A stretch of DNA of 64,000 nucleotides from Absidia repens (Eukaryota; Mucoromycota; Mucoromycetes; Mucorales; Cunninghamellaceae), in the NCBI GenBank assembly GCA_002105175.1, contig MCGE01000014.1:806001-870000 (forward strand), read 5' to 3'. The notes beneath the pieces were generated by a model. The model was not told where the DNA came from. It saw nothing but the letters and a program-made list of their open reading frames with translations, and did not search any database. This document shows positions 1 through 12,840 of the stretch, one piece after another (positions within the stretch are counted from its first letter, which is position 1; every line of letters begins with the position of its first letter). The position numbers and the translations under genes were made by a program.

Positions 1-578
1 AACAAGAAATCATTCGAGATCCGGTAGTAATCAAGTCATATTTGCGACAACGACAAATGATTGAAGAAGAGGCTACGTCGTAAGTCCAATAAACCCCCCC
101 CACTCCACCACACGATTATGAACTGACATTGAATTTCACCTTTAGTACGGAAGCCTTGGAACCTACAGATGATGCAGAAAAGAATGCTAGAATGAAGAAA
201 CGAATTCAAGACCAATTAGCCAAATTGAAACGAAATGCAGAACGCCGACGACAACGAAACCTCACAAAACAGGCAGGATTGGCGGAAAATCCCGTATTGG
301 GGCTGATTCGTGGCAAGCGTGGAGAAGGAGCCATGGTAAGAAAAATTGAATGAAAGGAAACTGTGTCACTTACTTTATTGTATTAATCGTAGCGCCGATG
401 TGGTAACTGTGGTCAACTGGGTCATATGAAAACAAACAAGAACTGCCCAATGTTCTATGTGGTGAATGGTCAGCAGAATGGCAATTCCGGCGGAAATACC
501 CCAATAAATCAGGCTGGCACGCCAGTGACACCGGCAACACCTTTGTCTGAAAACTTGAATGGATCTCTACCCCCATGA
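1..578 (+). CDS. TAF1: TFIID subunit TAF1, C-terminal end (partial)
   Basis: This is the 3' end of a gene that starts before the window. TAF1 is the scaffold subunit of the general transcription factor TFIID and acts in the nucleus in RNA polymerase II initiation. Three exons are seen: 1-79, 146-335 and 393-578, with GT-AG introns; about 150 residues remain. The first exon reads EIIRDPVVIKSYLRQRQ, the second is a basic helix (RRRQRNLTKQAGLAENP, then GLIRGKRGEGAM), and the third holds a CCHC zinc knuckle, RRCGNCGQLGHMKTNKNCPM, which is the hallmark near the end of TAF1. A low-complexity Thr/Pro/Asn tail follows and the frame stops at TGA 576-578. An AATAAA-like signal lies near 665. The identity is secure from the knuckle and preceding basic segment; bromodomains, if any, are outside the window. 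Confidence 0.88.
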
Positions 579-1159
579 ATAGTATTGTTATCTTATTATC
601 AATTTAGTATTTAGTTTTAGCTACCATCATGTTATTTATTACTTTTTTTTGGCTCTTTTGATCAAATAAAATTTGCTTAAATTTTAATCGCTCTGTCGTT
701 GTCTACCTTTGCGCTTTTTAGGGGTGGGGGTGGGGATACAGAAATTGGGAGGGGGTATCATTCTTTTTTTGGGACAGGTGTAAGGGAACTACACACACTG
801 GCGTCTATTTTTTTTCTACATACACCAATACACCATTCAAGCGGAGTAATTATGAAAAAGTGGAAGTATAGCAGATAGCCAAGTGTGTTGTTGCTATGAA
901 GTACTGAAAAGATATTTTGCCCTTGAATGATGTCTTAAACTGTCCGGTTCGGTAAAAGTAATACAATAAATGCCCACAGTGACGGTATAAACAGGAAAGC
1001 GAAATTGCATCGTTATTGAGGGTAGTATCCGTATTCTGATATGTAAAGCCATGTTATATCTATAAACACAACGACCTTATGGAACCGTCTTTTGCGGTTA
1101 TTTCATCATCGAAATGTAAAGTTCATCAAAAAAAAATCCGGAACCTACAATTCAGTGAG

Positions 1160-2290
1160 GCGACAGTTAATGTTTCAAATACCGCCCACGTGGATATTTA
1201 TTTACTCCAATTTTTTTTCCTCCTCTTCATTTTCTTCCTGGCACCACTCCCTTTAGACGACTAAACAGTCATCATCACTCTTCCCCCACCTTCTAGTATA
1301 TATTAATGTTAGCCTCTTCCTGTCACCCCATATTACCGTAATTATTTTATTTATTTTATTCACTCCATCTTGTACTCTCAATTTACCTAATTATCTACCC
1401 ACAGTTGACATCGCTGATTTCGGGGTCCGCCACTCAACGATATGGGTCCTATATAAATTTTTACAAAAAAAAAAAAAAAATCTTTTTCCCTTTCTTTTTT
1501 TTTTTTTTCTTTGCCACTTGACTTCTTTGAGGTTGTAGTGATCTTAAATTAGTGTTAGGACTAGTTTAGAAGGGTTTTCAGCTCAGGGATTACAAGATGC
1601 ATGGGGAAACTCTTTCATTATGGATTCATGATTTGGGAGCATCCATTAGTTTGCTTTTTGGAGCCTTCATTGGTTTAGTTTAGTTTCGCCTAGTTTTTAT
1701 TTGCCCATCCATCTTAATAAAACATTTCTTTATTTTGCTTCAATGAAAAATACTTCATTAGTCTCTTTCATGTCTTTATTTTGCTTCAATGAAAAATACT
1801 TCATTAGTCTCTTTCATGTCTGCACCTTCTTGTCTTTCTCATTAATTGTACACTATTTTATTTCTCATTTTATTTACGTCCTTTTAGATTAATGTAAGCT
1901 ATTCTTCAAATCCCACCTTGGACTCCCTCATGCCACCCCCTAATTGGTCCCTTGCGATAATGAACGCTGCGCTTTTAGTATAATAGTTACCAATGTATTT
2001 CAATAAAATGTGCCCTTTTTATCAGCCGTATTTTTATCTATCAGATAGTGAGTAATGGAGCTATTGTGTCCTATTTTGTGAGCAACATATCAAACACATG
2101 CTTTCTATATCACCCTCATTGACTATTTTCCCCCTATTGTCCCGGTGATTAGCTGACATTTTTGAATCAGGCATTTTGAGCTCATTTAGTATAAATGGTG
2201 AACTTATTTCTGCCCAATTACTTATATTACTGAAGTTAGGCTGTGCTGTCAGTGTAATTATCTAGAATATTTTCTCCAGCTTCCTGACTC
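1160..2290 (+). repeat. Dispersed CACGTG-box repeat, copy A
   Basis: The box ACCGCCCACGTGGATA at 1181 is followed by a T/C-rich tract, then the family core (CTAGTTTAGAAGGGTTTTC and GATGCATGGGGAAAC, 1561-1610), then a stretch with AATAAAA motifs. The same order occurs in copies near 9.4, 21.5, 50.4 and 59.3 kb and inverted near 10.9, 19.7 and 36.4 kb. Boundaries are approximate; there is no coding sequence and no obvious terminal inverted repeat. Confidence 0.75.
1727..1818. repeat. 46-bp perfect tandem duplication
   Basis: Two identical adjacent 46-bp units (1727-1772 and 1773-1818) start with TCTTTATTTTGCTTCAATG. They lie inside repeat copy A at the place where other copies have a single unit, so the duplication is private to this copy. 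Confidence 0.9.
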
Positions 2291-3163
2291 AAATAAACCC
2301 CGGGGATTTGAGTTCTTAGTATCCGCATTACCATTCCAATGAATGAACCAAGTTGGCATTATTAGCGTAGTAGTACCCCGCTATAAAATATTTCACTTCA
2401 AGGATCCCACTGTAGCTCTAAGACACTTTATGTGCAAGTTCATTTGACTGATGCCGTGCTGTCGCCGTACGATCTTCATAAAATATTTAGGCGTCCTCTA
2501 GATTGTATATATTTCCTCTAGATTGTATATATTGCATTATATTCAGTTCAAAATTATAATGTGTGTGTTTCATAAAGGGACTTACAAACGGAGGGAACTG
2601 TTTTACTGATCGTTTAAACACAGTCGCGAAAAAAAAAATTCCTGTGGAGACAAAAATGGAAAATAAAGACTTTTGAGAACATAAAACTTGCCTCTTCGGT
2701 GTATATGGAGGTTATCGGGCAATCAGGACAAAACAAGAACAATAACGACTACAATGTCTTGATCATCGTTTGTAACAATATAACTGTAGGTGGTATTATA
2801 TTTTGGAAACAAGGTTACTAATACTAAACATATCAGATCAACGCCATCATGTCAAAATCGGCAAGGCCATTTGATTTACACCAACTTCTTCACATTCACT
2901 ACAAAAAATGGACTATATGTACTAAACAGCGTAAATGCCAACTATGTATGCATCTGTATATATCCCTTGCTCTACGTAGTAACAAAATCTGGTGTATTAA
3001 TTTTAAAATGCCTATTTTGGTTCGAAGTGAAACTGTTTTCGATCAAACCACTTCTCGAAGTGCAAGCCAGCATTAACTGAGTTTCAAATATAAAGAAATT
3101 GCTACCTACTCTCTCCCCCCCCCCCGTTTTACCTTTCCTTTCTTTTTTAATCAATTTAATCAA

Positions 3164-4216
3164 ATGTCTCATCCTCTTAGTGAAGCAGCTGGTTATTTTG
3201 CGAAGAAAAATGAACAAACGAATAGATCAACTACTAGTCTGGGTTTAGTTGTTTCTCAGCAATCTCCTGCCCTGTCCTTAGAAGATCAATCATCTCCAAA
3301 CTCACCAGAAAGTCGCACCATACGCCGGACGTCTCCAAGTCGACTAGAAGATGACTCGAATTTTGATCCAAAAGCTCAATGGCAACGGATAATGAACAAA
3401 ATAACCTCACATGGTGCCGATGATACCAACTCTCAGCGAACCCGTTTCCAACAACCTACTTTGCAGCACAAGGGAAGACGAACGGGCAATAGTAGTAACC
3501 TTGACAACTTGGATGAAAACATCAACCATGGTGAAAATGATGATGAAGGCAATTCAGACAATGAACACCACATTGAATTATCATTTATGGAACCTCGTTT
3601 TGGACGACCACGATACCAGCAACATGACGATGATGCTACTTTGCCGACACCAAAAGAGTTGGAAGCTGAATCAAACAACGACTCCCATATCACGTCAAAT
3701 ACAGTCACTGCGAACAATGGAGGCGCTAGAAAGGATCAATCAAATTACTTTGCTCATCCATTCTCTCCTGACGAAATGTCTCCGCTATCCCCCTCTGAAC
3801 TATCGATTCCTGCACCCACCTATCCTGGCCTATCTGGACCTTCAAACACAACACAAGCAACACCAGGATCACAATTTGATTATCATCACAACCAGCATCA
3901 TTACTTCCATCAGCATCATCATCCACAGGAAAACGGTGAAAATATCAGCACATCAGACTCAGAAACCGATGATCATGGCAACAACAATTTATTCGATGGC
4001 CGCGCTCGTTTACATTGGGGCAAAACTTTGGATAAGATTCGACTTATTGCCAATTTGCAGAAACCTCACATGTCCCAACAAAATGCAGATACTGATGCCT
4101 CAACTTCTCTGGTACCTTTTTGTTCTGCCCTTTTTGATCCACCGTTTGTGGCCTTATCCAAAGATATTCATGGAAGACGGCCTGTAAGTTTAAAAAGAAA
4201 TCATGCTATAGTTGTT

Positions 4217-4281
<65 letters not shown>

Positions 4282-5897
4282 CGTTTAACTGACTTCGTCA
4301 TTATCATCATCAAATAGCCTCCTATTATTCTACAATTTTTACATGTAAGTATCATGATTCAATTGTATTCGCTGGAAACGAAAATGTAATTCACTGACGG
4401 TATTTATTTATTATTTGTATTACTAGTTGGATATCACTGATTCTGTCTTGGACACACAAGGCATCAATCAATGGGTGTTTCGTATCGAATTACAGTATGG
4501 CGATGTGAAATGGGTTATTCGGCGAACAATTGCTGACTTTGTATCACTTCATTATACACTCAAAATCAAAGCGAATCTTCTGGATAACGTGGCAGCACCT
4601 CCTAATTTTCCAAATCAGTTACACTCATGGATCAATTCGGCAAAAGAAACATTACGCCGGGACGACACTGGACATCGGGAAAATGACGGTGGAAAAGAAC
4701 GAAAAGAAATCGCTCTCCAACGACGACGGGAACTGACTAAGTATCTACGGCAACTGTTGACTCGCGCTCATATTATGGTTAGCTATGATATTTGTGAATT
4801 TTTGGAAATATCTGCTATTAGTATCGTGCAAGACATGGGCTGGAAGGGCAAGGAAGGTTATTTGGAAAATCGCGTCAACTTTGTTACTCCTCGGTTTTGT
4901 CATATCTTTCGACCACATCTATGGCAAAAGGAGTGGGTGATTCTACGTGACTCGTAAGTAACTCTACCTGGTTATATCCTGATGGCTAATGACATATTTG
5001 TTTTATTTGTTTGGTGAAAGTTTTATTGCTTTTTGTAGTGATATCGGATCCACGTCACCGACTGATGTATTGGTATTAGACAAAAGCTTTCGTATATCGA
5101 ACAATCGTCCCGGTATCCTAGGTCGCTACCATCATCACATCATTTTATCGAACAACTTTCGACGGGTGGAAATCAAAGGCAACAAACGGCAAGTGGATGA
5201 ATGGGTTGAAGGAATCGCAAAGGTACAGGAAGAAAGTCCGTGGGTCAAGAATCATCGATTTGGATCCTTTGCCCCTATTCGTTATGACTCAAAAGTTAAG
5301 TGGTTTGTGGACGCTGAAGGTACGTATATGAAATCATAGACTACTATTAAACGGTTCTAACTAATGGCATTTTGTGTTATATTCTCTAGATCATTATAAT
5401 GCGGTGGCTGAAGCTATTCTATCTGCAAGAACTGACATCTACATCTGTGATTGGTGGCTGTCTCCAGAATTGGTAAATACATATTCAAAATTACATTACC
5501 CGGATTACCTGTGCATAATATATACTCATTTTTGCCTTTGTAGTATTTACGGCGTCCTCCTGAAAAAAATGAAGAATTCCGCATAGACAGGCTGCTACAA
5601 CGTAAGGCTCGGGAAGGTGTAATGATCTATGTTGTAGTATACAAGGAAATGTCTCTGGCTCTCCCTATTAATTCGGCTCATACGAAACTTTGGCTGCAAA
5701 ACTGTCACCCTAATATTATTGGTATGTTTTTTTTCCTTTTTTTTTTTTTTTTTTTTTTTTTTTGCTTCTCTTGATTTTGAACTATTGAAACCATATACTC
5801 AATCATTATTTACACTATCTGATTAGTACAACGACATCCTGATCATCGTTCAATAGATAACAATGTTCTTTTTTGGTCACACCACGAAGTAAGATAC

Positions 5898-5928
<31 letters not shown>

Positions 5929-7733
5929 AAACGTACCCTATGTTTTATGCTATGATTCTTAACTCCAGTTCTGAAAAAAAAATAGAAAATTGTTGTTGTG
6001 GATAACCGTCTCGCTTTTCTTGGCGGTCTTGATCTATGTTATGGGTAAAACGACAAATATAAATGTTTATTGGTACGCATTTGACAAATGGAATGAAATG
6101 ATTGAATCGATGCCCCCAACTTTATTATTATTAGGCGATATGATTCTCATGCTCATAGCTTGGTCGATACTCCTGCTGAAGGCATACCGCATGAGATTTT
6201 CCCTGGGCAAGATTATTCAAATCCGCGTGTGAAGGATTTTTCAAATGGTAATACCTGAAATATTTAACTATGAACCGTAGCATGCTAATATAAAATTATC
6301 TCTTTTTGTCTTGATGTTTTTAGTGGTCAATTTTGATCAGACACTGGTGGATCGAAAAATTACACCGAGAATGCCTTGGCATGATATGACGATCGGAGTT
6401 GTAAGTTCGCATTTAAAAAAACCACTTGTAGAAAAGAGATTGCTCATCGACGTAATTATTGATCTTGCATAGGTTGGTCCAGCAGCAAGAGATGTATGAA
6501 GATAATTGTTTTGAACTATTGAACCATTCACTCCCTCGCTCATTCGATTTTTCTTTCATTAGGTGGCACGTCATTTTGTCCAACGTTGGAACTTTTTAAA
6601 AGCAAGCAAAGGAATGCATCGATCCACCGTGCCTTTTTTGATGCCTAAAGGTGAATATGTCGCTGCAAGAGACGAATCAAAATTCAAGGGGACTTGCCGG
6701 ACACAAATATTGCGAAGCTCGGCGGAATGGAGTTCTGGTATCGAGAGAGAGGTAAGTTTGGTTTTGGTTCTGTCTTGTTTTTTGTCATAATAAAATCTCT
6801 ATGAAAAAATAGTCACCCAAACCGTTTTTTAACTTCTTTTAGCACTCAATCTACAATGCATATATGGAATGCATCAGCAAAGCGAAACATTATGTCTACA
6901 TTGAAAATCAATTTTTCGGTAAGTGCATCAAAGTATATGGAATACAGTTAAATTTACAACGCCATTTTGAAATTTAGTGAGTTCCACCACTTACGACAAG
7001 GTGCTTCGAAACAAGATTGGGCAAGCTATTGTGGAACGTATTAAAAAGGCTCATGCGAAGGGTGAAAAGTTCAAGATTTTTATCATGGTTCCTCTTATCC
7101 CTGCATTCGAAGGTGACCTGGCTTCAAGCGACGCTTCTGCTGCAAGGTATGTCCTGGGTTAATTCTAGTGTTCAATAAACTAACCTCTCTTATGTTAATA
7201 TTATTTTTTAGAACGGTGATGCATTTTCAATATATATCAATATCCCGTGGTGGTAATTCTATTTTGGAAAAACTCAAGGAAGCTGGTATCGACGCTACGC
7301 AATATATAGGATGGTATTGTTTACGAAACTGGGCAAAGAATAAACCAGCAACAAACGCAAACAAAGGCGGCAAAGACAAGCGGATGGATAGTGGGACGGC
7401 ACTAGGACAACACTCCGATTCGATGGCTACTCTCGATGACAAAAATTCAGGTCACTCTGAACAGCCCATATCTTCAACACCTGAGTCGGTCAACTCATCA
7501 TCATCTCCAGCTAGCTCATCTTCAAAAAAATCTCCTCCTATTATGGCAACAGATGCCGTGGTGAACGATCCGCTACAAAACACTGCCTATCTCAACGCTG
7601 CCGAAAACGAAACGGAAGACGATCGAAAGTATTATGTTAGCGAACTGATTTATATTCATGACAAGCTTCTTATTGTGGATGATCGTATTGTTTTGGTCGG
7701 ATCTGGTAATAATAAAAGAGGGTACTTTGAGAG

Positions 7734-7784
<51 letters not shown>

Positions 7785-8621
7785 ATCCCTCTTTTATTTT
7801 GCGTAGCAAATATTAACGATCGCTCTCAGCTTGGAAATCGTGATTCGGAAATAGCTATGTTGATTGAGGACACCGACATTGTGTCTTCCTATATGGACGG
7901 CAAAAAGGTAACATATATTTAGTAATATATAGAAACTCATGAGAGTAACAAACTTTTGATGATTTAGTACAATGCGTCCAAATTCGCCTTGTCTCTACGG
8001 TTGCAACTAATGAAAGAACATTTGGGCTTACTGGAATTCGACGATTGGTACAAATTGCTAGCAGATGATGATGAAACTGTGCCTCCAACAATGAATGGTA
8101 TGACACCAGAAGCCGAACAAACATCAACAACACCACCGATCCGAACAAAATCAGCAACAGAAGAAGAAATACGGCAGTATGAACGAACTCGGCCAGATCA
8201 AGTATTGGATGATGGGTCTTACAAAACGATGAACAGCAACAATGCACCAAACGGCGGTCAGAAATCAGCACAATATAACCCAGCGATATCGGACGACAAG
8301 CGGGCTCTTGATCCGCTATCTGATCAATTTTATTACAATATATGGCGGCAAACAGCAAACAAAAACACATTGGTGTACCGCGATCTTTTTCGATGCGTAC
8401 CTGATGACACCGTTACAACGTTTACTCAACATCGGCAATTCCTACCAAGTGTCCCTCATGGTCATGTGGCTGACCCTTCTCTCTCGGAGCAAGACATACG
8501 AAAGAAGCTGTCCAAGGTACAGGGCCATCTCGTGGAATTCCCTACTGATTATTTGAAAGACGAAAACATGCTTGGGTCGTACATTCGTGAAACTGTGACT
8601 CCCATGGTTATTTTTACTTGA
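3164..8621 (+). CDS. SPO14: Phospholipase D1 (PX-PH-PLD type)
   Basis: Hydrolyses phosphatidylcholine to phosphatidic acid and choline at internal membranes; yeast Spo14 and animal PLD1/2 are the family. Seventeen exons: 3164-4183, 4318-4344, 4427-4953, 5039-5319, 5390-5472, 5544-5721, 5827-5888, 5986-6044, 6135-6247, 6324-6400, 6473-6493, 6563-6751, 6843-6918, 6978-7146, 7212-7705, 7807-7907, 7968-8621. They sum to 4131 nt, 1376 residues. A disordered N terminus (about 340 residues, with His/Asn runs) precedes a PX domain (from [18 protein letters not shown]), a PH-like region ([16 protein letters not shown]) and the catalytic halves. HKD1 is FWSHHE|KIVVVD, interrupted by an intron between E and K; HKD2 is [21 protein letters not shown] Ser/Asn-rich insert separates the halves. 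One exon is only 21 nt. Introns 1, 6, 7 and 15 contain long homopolymers. The start is the first ATG after a leader with stops. Confidence 0.95.
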
Positions 8622-9169
8622 TCCCTTTACATTTATATCATGTCACATACACCCTATACATCCTACATCATTGATTCATTAGTTTAGTTTTATATTATAT
8701 TTAGTTTATTGAACGATACCACTTCAGCCTCTTACTTTTATGAATATTTTATATTTCTATTTTCTCATGCATAACTTCTAATACAATTACAATTTAATAA
8801 AAAAATGTCTTTTTAGCTCAACTAGCTCCATCAAGTATGCTTTTTTTGGGGGGTTGGAGAAGGGTCTTTTTTTTTTTTTTTTTTTTTTTTTACTTGTATG
8901 GGTGGTCAGCATGATTTGTGGGAATTGGTTAATTCATGGGAAAAGAACGGAGGATACTAACACTACCCCCTACTGGTACCACTGGTACTCATTGAACTCA
9001 TCACCACCATTGGTTCCATTAACTCCACCGAATCCTTATAACTGCTACCAAAAACTTCACAAAATCCAATATTAGTCTGCTAATAGCTCCAACAGTTATC
9101 TTCATTTGTTATTTAGTATGAATAGACCGCTATACCACACATTATTTCATTTTTTCTTTGGTTTCTATT

Positions 9170-10400
9170 AGTTTTCGCAAGGGTGCCGATATTTGGAGGT
9201 ACCTATAAATTCCCGATGAATTTTGGGGATACCTCTAAAGGTCCCACAGGCACCTGATAGTTGTTCACACACACACACACACACACACGCACCACCGCCA
9301 CCGATAACGTAGAGGCACATTTTAGCCTTGAAGATGTCAAGATCGCGTACCAAAATATTAAAAACCCGCCCACGTGGAGTTTTTTTTTTTTATTTACTCC
9401 CTTTTTTTTCCTCTCACTTTCTTGCTTCCTTTCTTTTTTTTTTTTTTTTTTTTTTTTTTACCATTCAACTTCTATGGAGTTATGTTGAACTTAGTATAGT
9501 GTCAATACTAGTTTAGAAGGGTTTTCAGCTCAAGTATTACAAGATGCATGGGGAAACCCTTTTATTTATGATCTAGGATTTTGGAACAGCATTAGTTGGC
9601 TTCTTGGAGCCCCTAGTAGTTTAATTTAGTATTAGTTCATCCATACTTTGTGTCTATAACTGAATAAAATATTTCTTTTTTTCTATGCTTCAATGAAAAA
9701 GGGACCCATAATTTTCCTTCAAGTCTTGTGCAATAACCATTACCCATTAGATGTATTGTTATACTTCAATACAGGATATCCTCTGTCCTTTCTCCTTCCT
9801 GTACAGTATATTAGATTCCTTTTTACAGTCGTCCATTTAGCTTAGTGTTGACCATTCTTCAAATCACACGTTGGCCTTCATTATTTTTTTTCCATTTGAT
9901 TTTTCCTTTAAATTCCCTTGTTGCAATGAATCCCTCGTCATTAGTTTTAATACTCTTTAGTGTCTACCAATATACTTCAATAAAATGCTCCTTTTTACAA
10001 GCCATCTTCTAGCACATCGTGTAGTAAGCCATGTCGTTATTATTGTGAGTGTAATGCTAAGCGCTTGCTTTTTTAGTTTACTTACTATGGCCACTTTTTC
10101 CCATTATAATGTCCCAGAAACCGCTTGGTAGTATTAGACTACTTACTATCAAAGATAGCCAATTCGTGCTCGAGCAATCATGCAATGAAGCTAAAACTAG
10201 TGTGCATGTAGCTGCCATTATAAACGTTTACACTTCTTTCTAGCATGTTACCCAAAGACCTAGTGGCCGGTTTTGACAGTTATAGATCCTTGATATGAAA
10301 CACGACCATATATTCGCTCTATAGTTTATATTTATCAACTTGGGTTGTACCGCCAGCGTAACATTCGCTGGACTGAACATATCGTATTTATCTAGTTCAC
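9170..10400 (+). repeat. Dispersed CACGTG-box repeat, copy B
   Basis: AACCCGCCCACGTGGAG at 9365-9381 precedes a long T/C tract and the core (ACTAGTTTAGAAGGGTTTTC, then GATGCATGGGGAAAC) at 9507-9557. Similarity to the inverted copy at 36.6 kb extends upstream through an ACCGATAACGTAGAGGC segment and a GCCGATATTTGGAGGTACC segment. A (CA)n run sits at 9266-9290. Ends are approximate. Confidence 0.75.
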
Positions 10401-10789
10401 TTTTTAGTTGCTTGTTTTTTTATTATATTTACATGAGAAATGAATCCCAAACTGAGGTCAGCTAACCCCAAATGATGGAAACTACGGTTTGCTGTCTAAT
10501 TCATCATAGCAAACCACACTTCAAACCCCTGCCACCCAGTAGCTACATAATTGATACTATTCTCAACTTTGCTCTTCAATATACCCCACCACAACAAATA
10601 CATTGTAATAGCTATTTTTTCACACAAACACATTCCTGTTTTGTTTTCTGCGCACAAACGTACAGGGTTGGTGGAAGAATTCTCCATAATACCCAATCCG
10701 TTCCTTTTTCATATATATATATATAGACACACTTTTTTTTCTATGCCTATGTAATACACATTCGATGAAGCTCATCATATAAGCGTACA

Positions 10790-11110
10790 ACAGAGAAACT
10801 AATTATATGAAAGAACATATTTATTCAGAAGTAGATACAAACGATGACAAACTATTACTAAACTAATGACAATTCCATGATGCTAATTTACTGACGTTCC
10901 CAAATCCTACATTCAAAATGAAAGGGTTTCCCCATGATGTTTATTTTGCGTTTTTTAAAACACCCCTAATTCAAGATCTAATACTAATCCTAGATCACCA
11001 GTACCCCAATGAGCCTTGCCATCATATCATTCACCCTATCATGAAGAAAAAAAATAAAAAAGAAAGAAAGAGGAAAAAAAAAAATAGGGGCCAAAAGAAA
11101 TAAAGCAAAT
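10790..11110 (-). repeat. Dispersed CACGTG-box repeat, partial copy R0
   Basis: The reverse-oriented remnant is recognised by AATGAAAGGGTTTCCCCATG (10915-10935) and, to its left, TATTTATTCAGAAGTAGATAC with ACAAACTATTACTAAACTAA. The box side is replaced by an A-rich purine tract and no CACGTG motif remains. Confidence 0.6.
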
Positions 11111-11679
11111 GCGGAGCCTGAATCATCCAGCCTTTTTTTTACATGTCAAAAAATCAGGGAAATGCAGATAAAAATTAAATGATGGTCCAACATAATTCGC
11201 ATAATTCGTTTTATCTTCGAGTGGAAAGACAGTTGTAACCCCTACATAATCAAACTCTAATCTCTCAGACGCCTTTCAGGTAAGCTATTATTTTAGCACA
11301 CAGAAAAAACCCCCATTGGCGACGCGCTGAGCACGACGGTCGGGTCCCGAAGGACTGCCCACCATAGCGCAGAATGGCGTAGGCTCTAATCCCATTCTTC
11401 TCAGAACAATAGTGGATGAGTCGGCCAGAGGTCGTACGACAAGAATCGCGCTTAATATTTATTATAATTCCAGCATAGAAATATTTATTATTACAAACTT
11501 TTTTGACTATCAAGTCAATATTATATTATATTTTGTTATATAGATTGATTTTTTGAAGCCATTACGTTATTCTTATATAATTATTTCTCATTCGAAGAAA
11601 AAATCCCCCTGGACGGACTATGAATCATCAAATCAATTTTACTTTTTTCACTTATACTATACAACTGGTTGAACTTGAG

Positions 11680-12760
11680 CCTAAAAAGTTCTGGTGCTAA
11701 CTCTATAAAAATAAAATCCTACAAAAACAAACCCAAATTACTGGCGAATAACCAAACTTAATCGTAACAATTTATAAACACTACAAAAACACAACCCAAG
11801 TTACGATTCCATAACAAAAATAGCGCGAAACACTATCCAGTTACCCTAGGATAACAAGTTTAGCCGTAACACTCTATAAAAAATAAAAACCTATAAAAAC
11901 AAACCCAAGTTGCGAACTAATAAAAAAAAAATAGCCATAACACATCTGTCGAGGATCGGCCTGAGTCCGCTCCCAACAACAACATCAACAACATCAACAT
12001 CAACAACAGCAACATCAACAACAGCAACATCAACAACAACATCATCAAAGACACCGCCTGCATCATTGCTGCGGACATTTTTAATATAAACCAGTTGATT
12101 GGCCGGGGCCTCACAGATGTGTAAGCTTCCATATATGTTGGAGATAGAATGCACCCATCAACGAAACCAACACAAAAACATAACCCATATATTTATTACC
12201 TTTTATTTAGTATAAATATCGCAACTTTTTATTATTATCCTTTCCTTTTCTCTTTAGTTTTTCTTATCAGTTTTCTCAATTAACAAATAAAACTTAGTAC
12301 AAAGGTTATTATACCACCAAATTATCTACTGTTTCTATTGGATCATAGAAACCTCCTTTTATTTTTGACTACAAGTCCTCTTTTTTATTTTATTTTTACT
12401 GTCTGTTATACACTATATTTTTATTGAACCAACAAAGGTCAATACTTTTCTTTTTTATTTTATTTTACTTTTCCAAGTTTATTTTTTATAAACTTTCTCT
12501 ACAGTTGGACTTTATCTACAAAAGTTCTGGTGCTCACTACTATCAATTCTATTTTTGTCCGATTCAGGAACAAGTTATTTCAAATTCCGCCCAAGGAACA
12601 AATTTATTTTCAAGCTCTAAACAAGCAAAAGCTATACTAAAGGATAACTCAAGACATCCTATTCAACCCAGAAAAACATAAAAAACCTACAAAAACACAA
12701 ATTTAGCCGCAACACTACTCTGTTACAAGCTTCACACCCAATTTAGCCGTAACACATCAA
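11680..12760. repeat. Cluster of short A-rich repeats
   Basis: Variants of CCTACAAAAACAAACCCAAG recur near 11718, 11780, 11890 and 12687, usually with AGCCGTAACAC nearby. AAAGTTCTGGTGCTAACT at 11687 recurs as AAAGTTCTGGTGCTCACT at 12521. A CAACAACATCAACAAC microsatellite occupies about 11970-12050. The units are irregularly spaced and no gene is visible. Confidence 0.6.
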
Positions 12761-12840
12761 TACTTGAACAAAAGAACAATATCCATTAATGGAAATAATT
12801 CTTTTTTTGAAAAAGATTGAAATGGCGAACAAAAGATATT

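Larger units (their letters stand above)
579..3163. other. Intergenic, contains repeat copy A and PLD promoter
   Basis: No convincing gene is seen. The stretch holds one plus-oriented copy of the dispersed CACGTG-box repeat (about 1160-2290), a perfect 46-bp tandem duplication (1727-1818), and a short duplication of CCTCTAGATTGTATATATT near 2495-2535. The last few hundred bases are the upstream region of the phospholipase D gene and end in a C-run and a pyrimidine-rich leader. Confidence 0.6.

Noticed and set aside
3411..4187. 258-codon plus-strand frame rich in Met, Ile and Thr
   Set aside because: It is the second-frame shadow of PLD exon 1; the PLD frame gives the ordered domain protein.
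11891..12154. Val/Asp-repeat minus frame
   Set aside because: Produced by the CAA/CAT microsatellite, not a gene.
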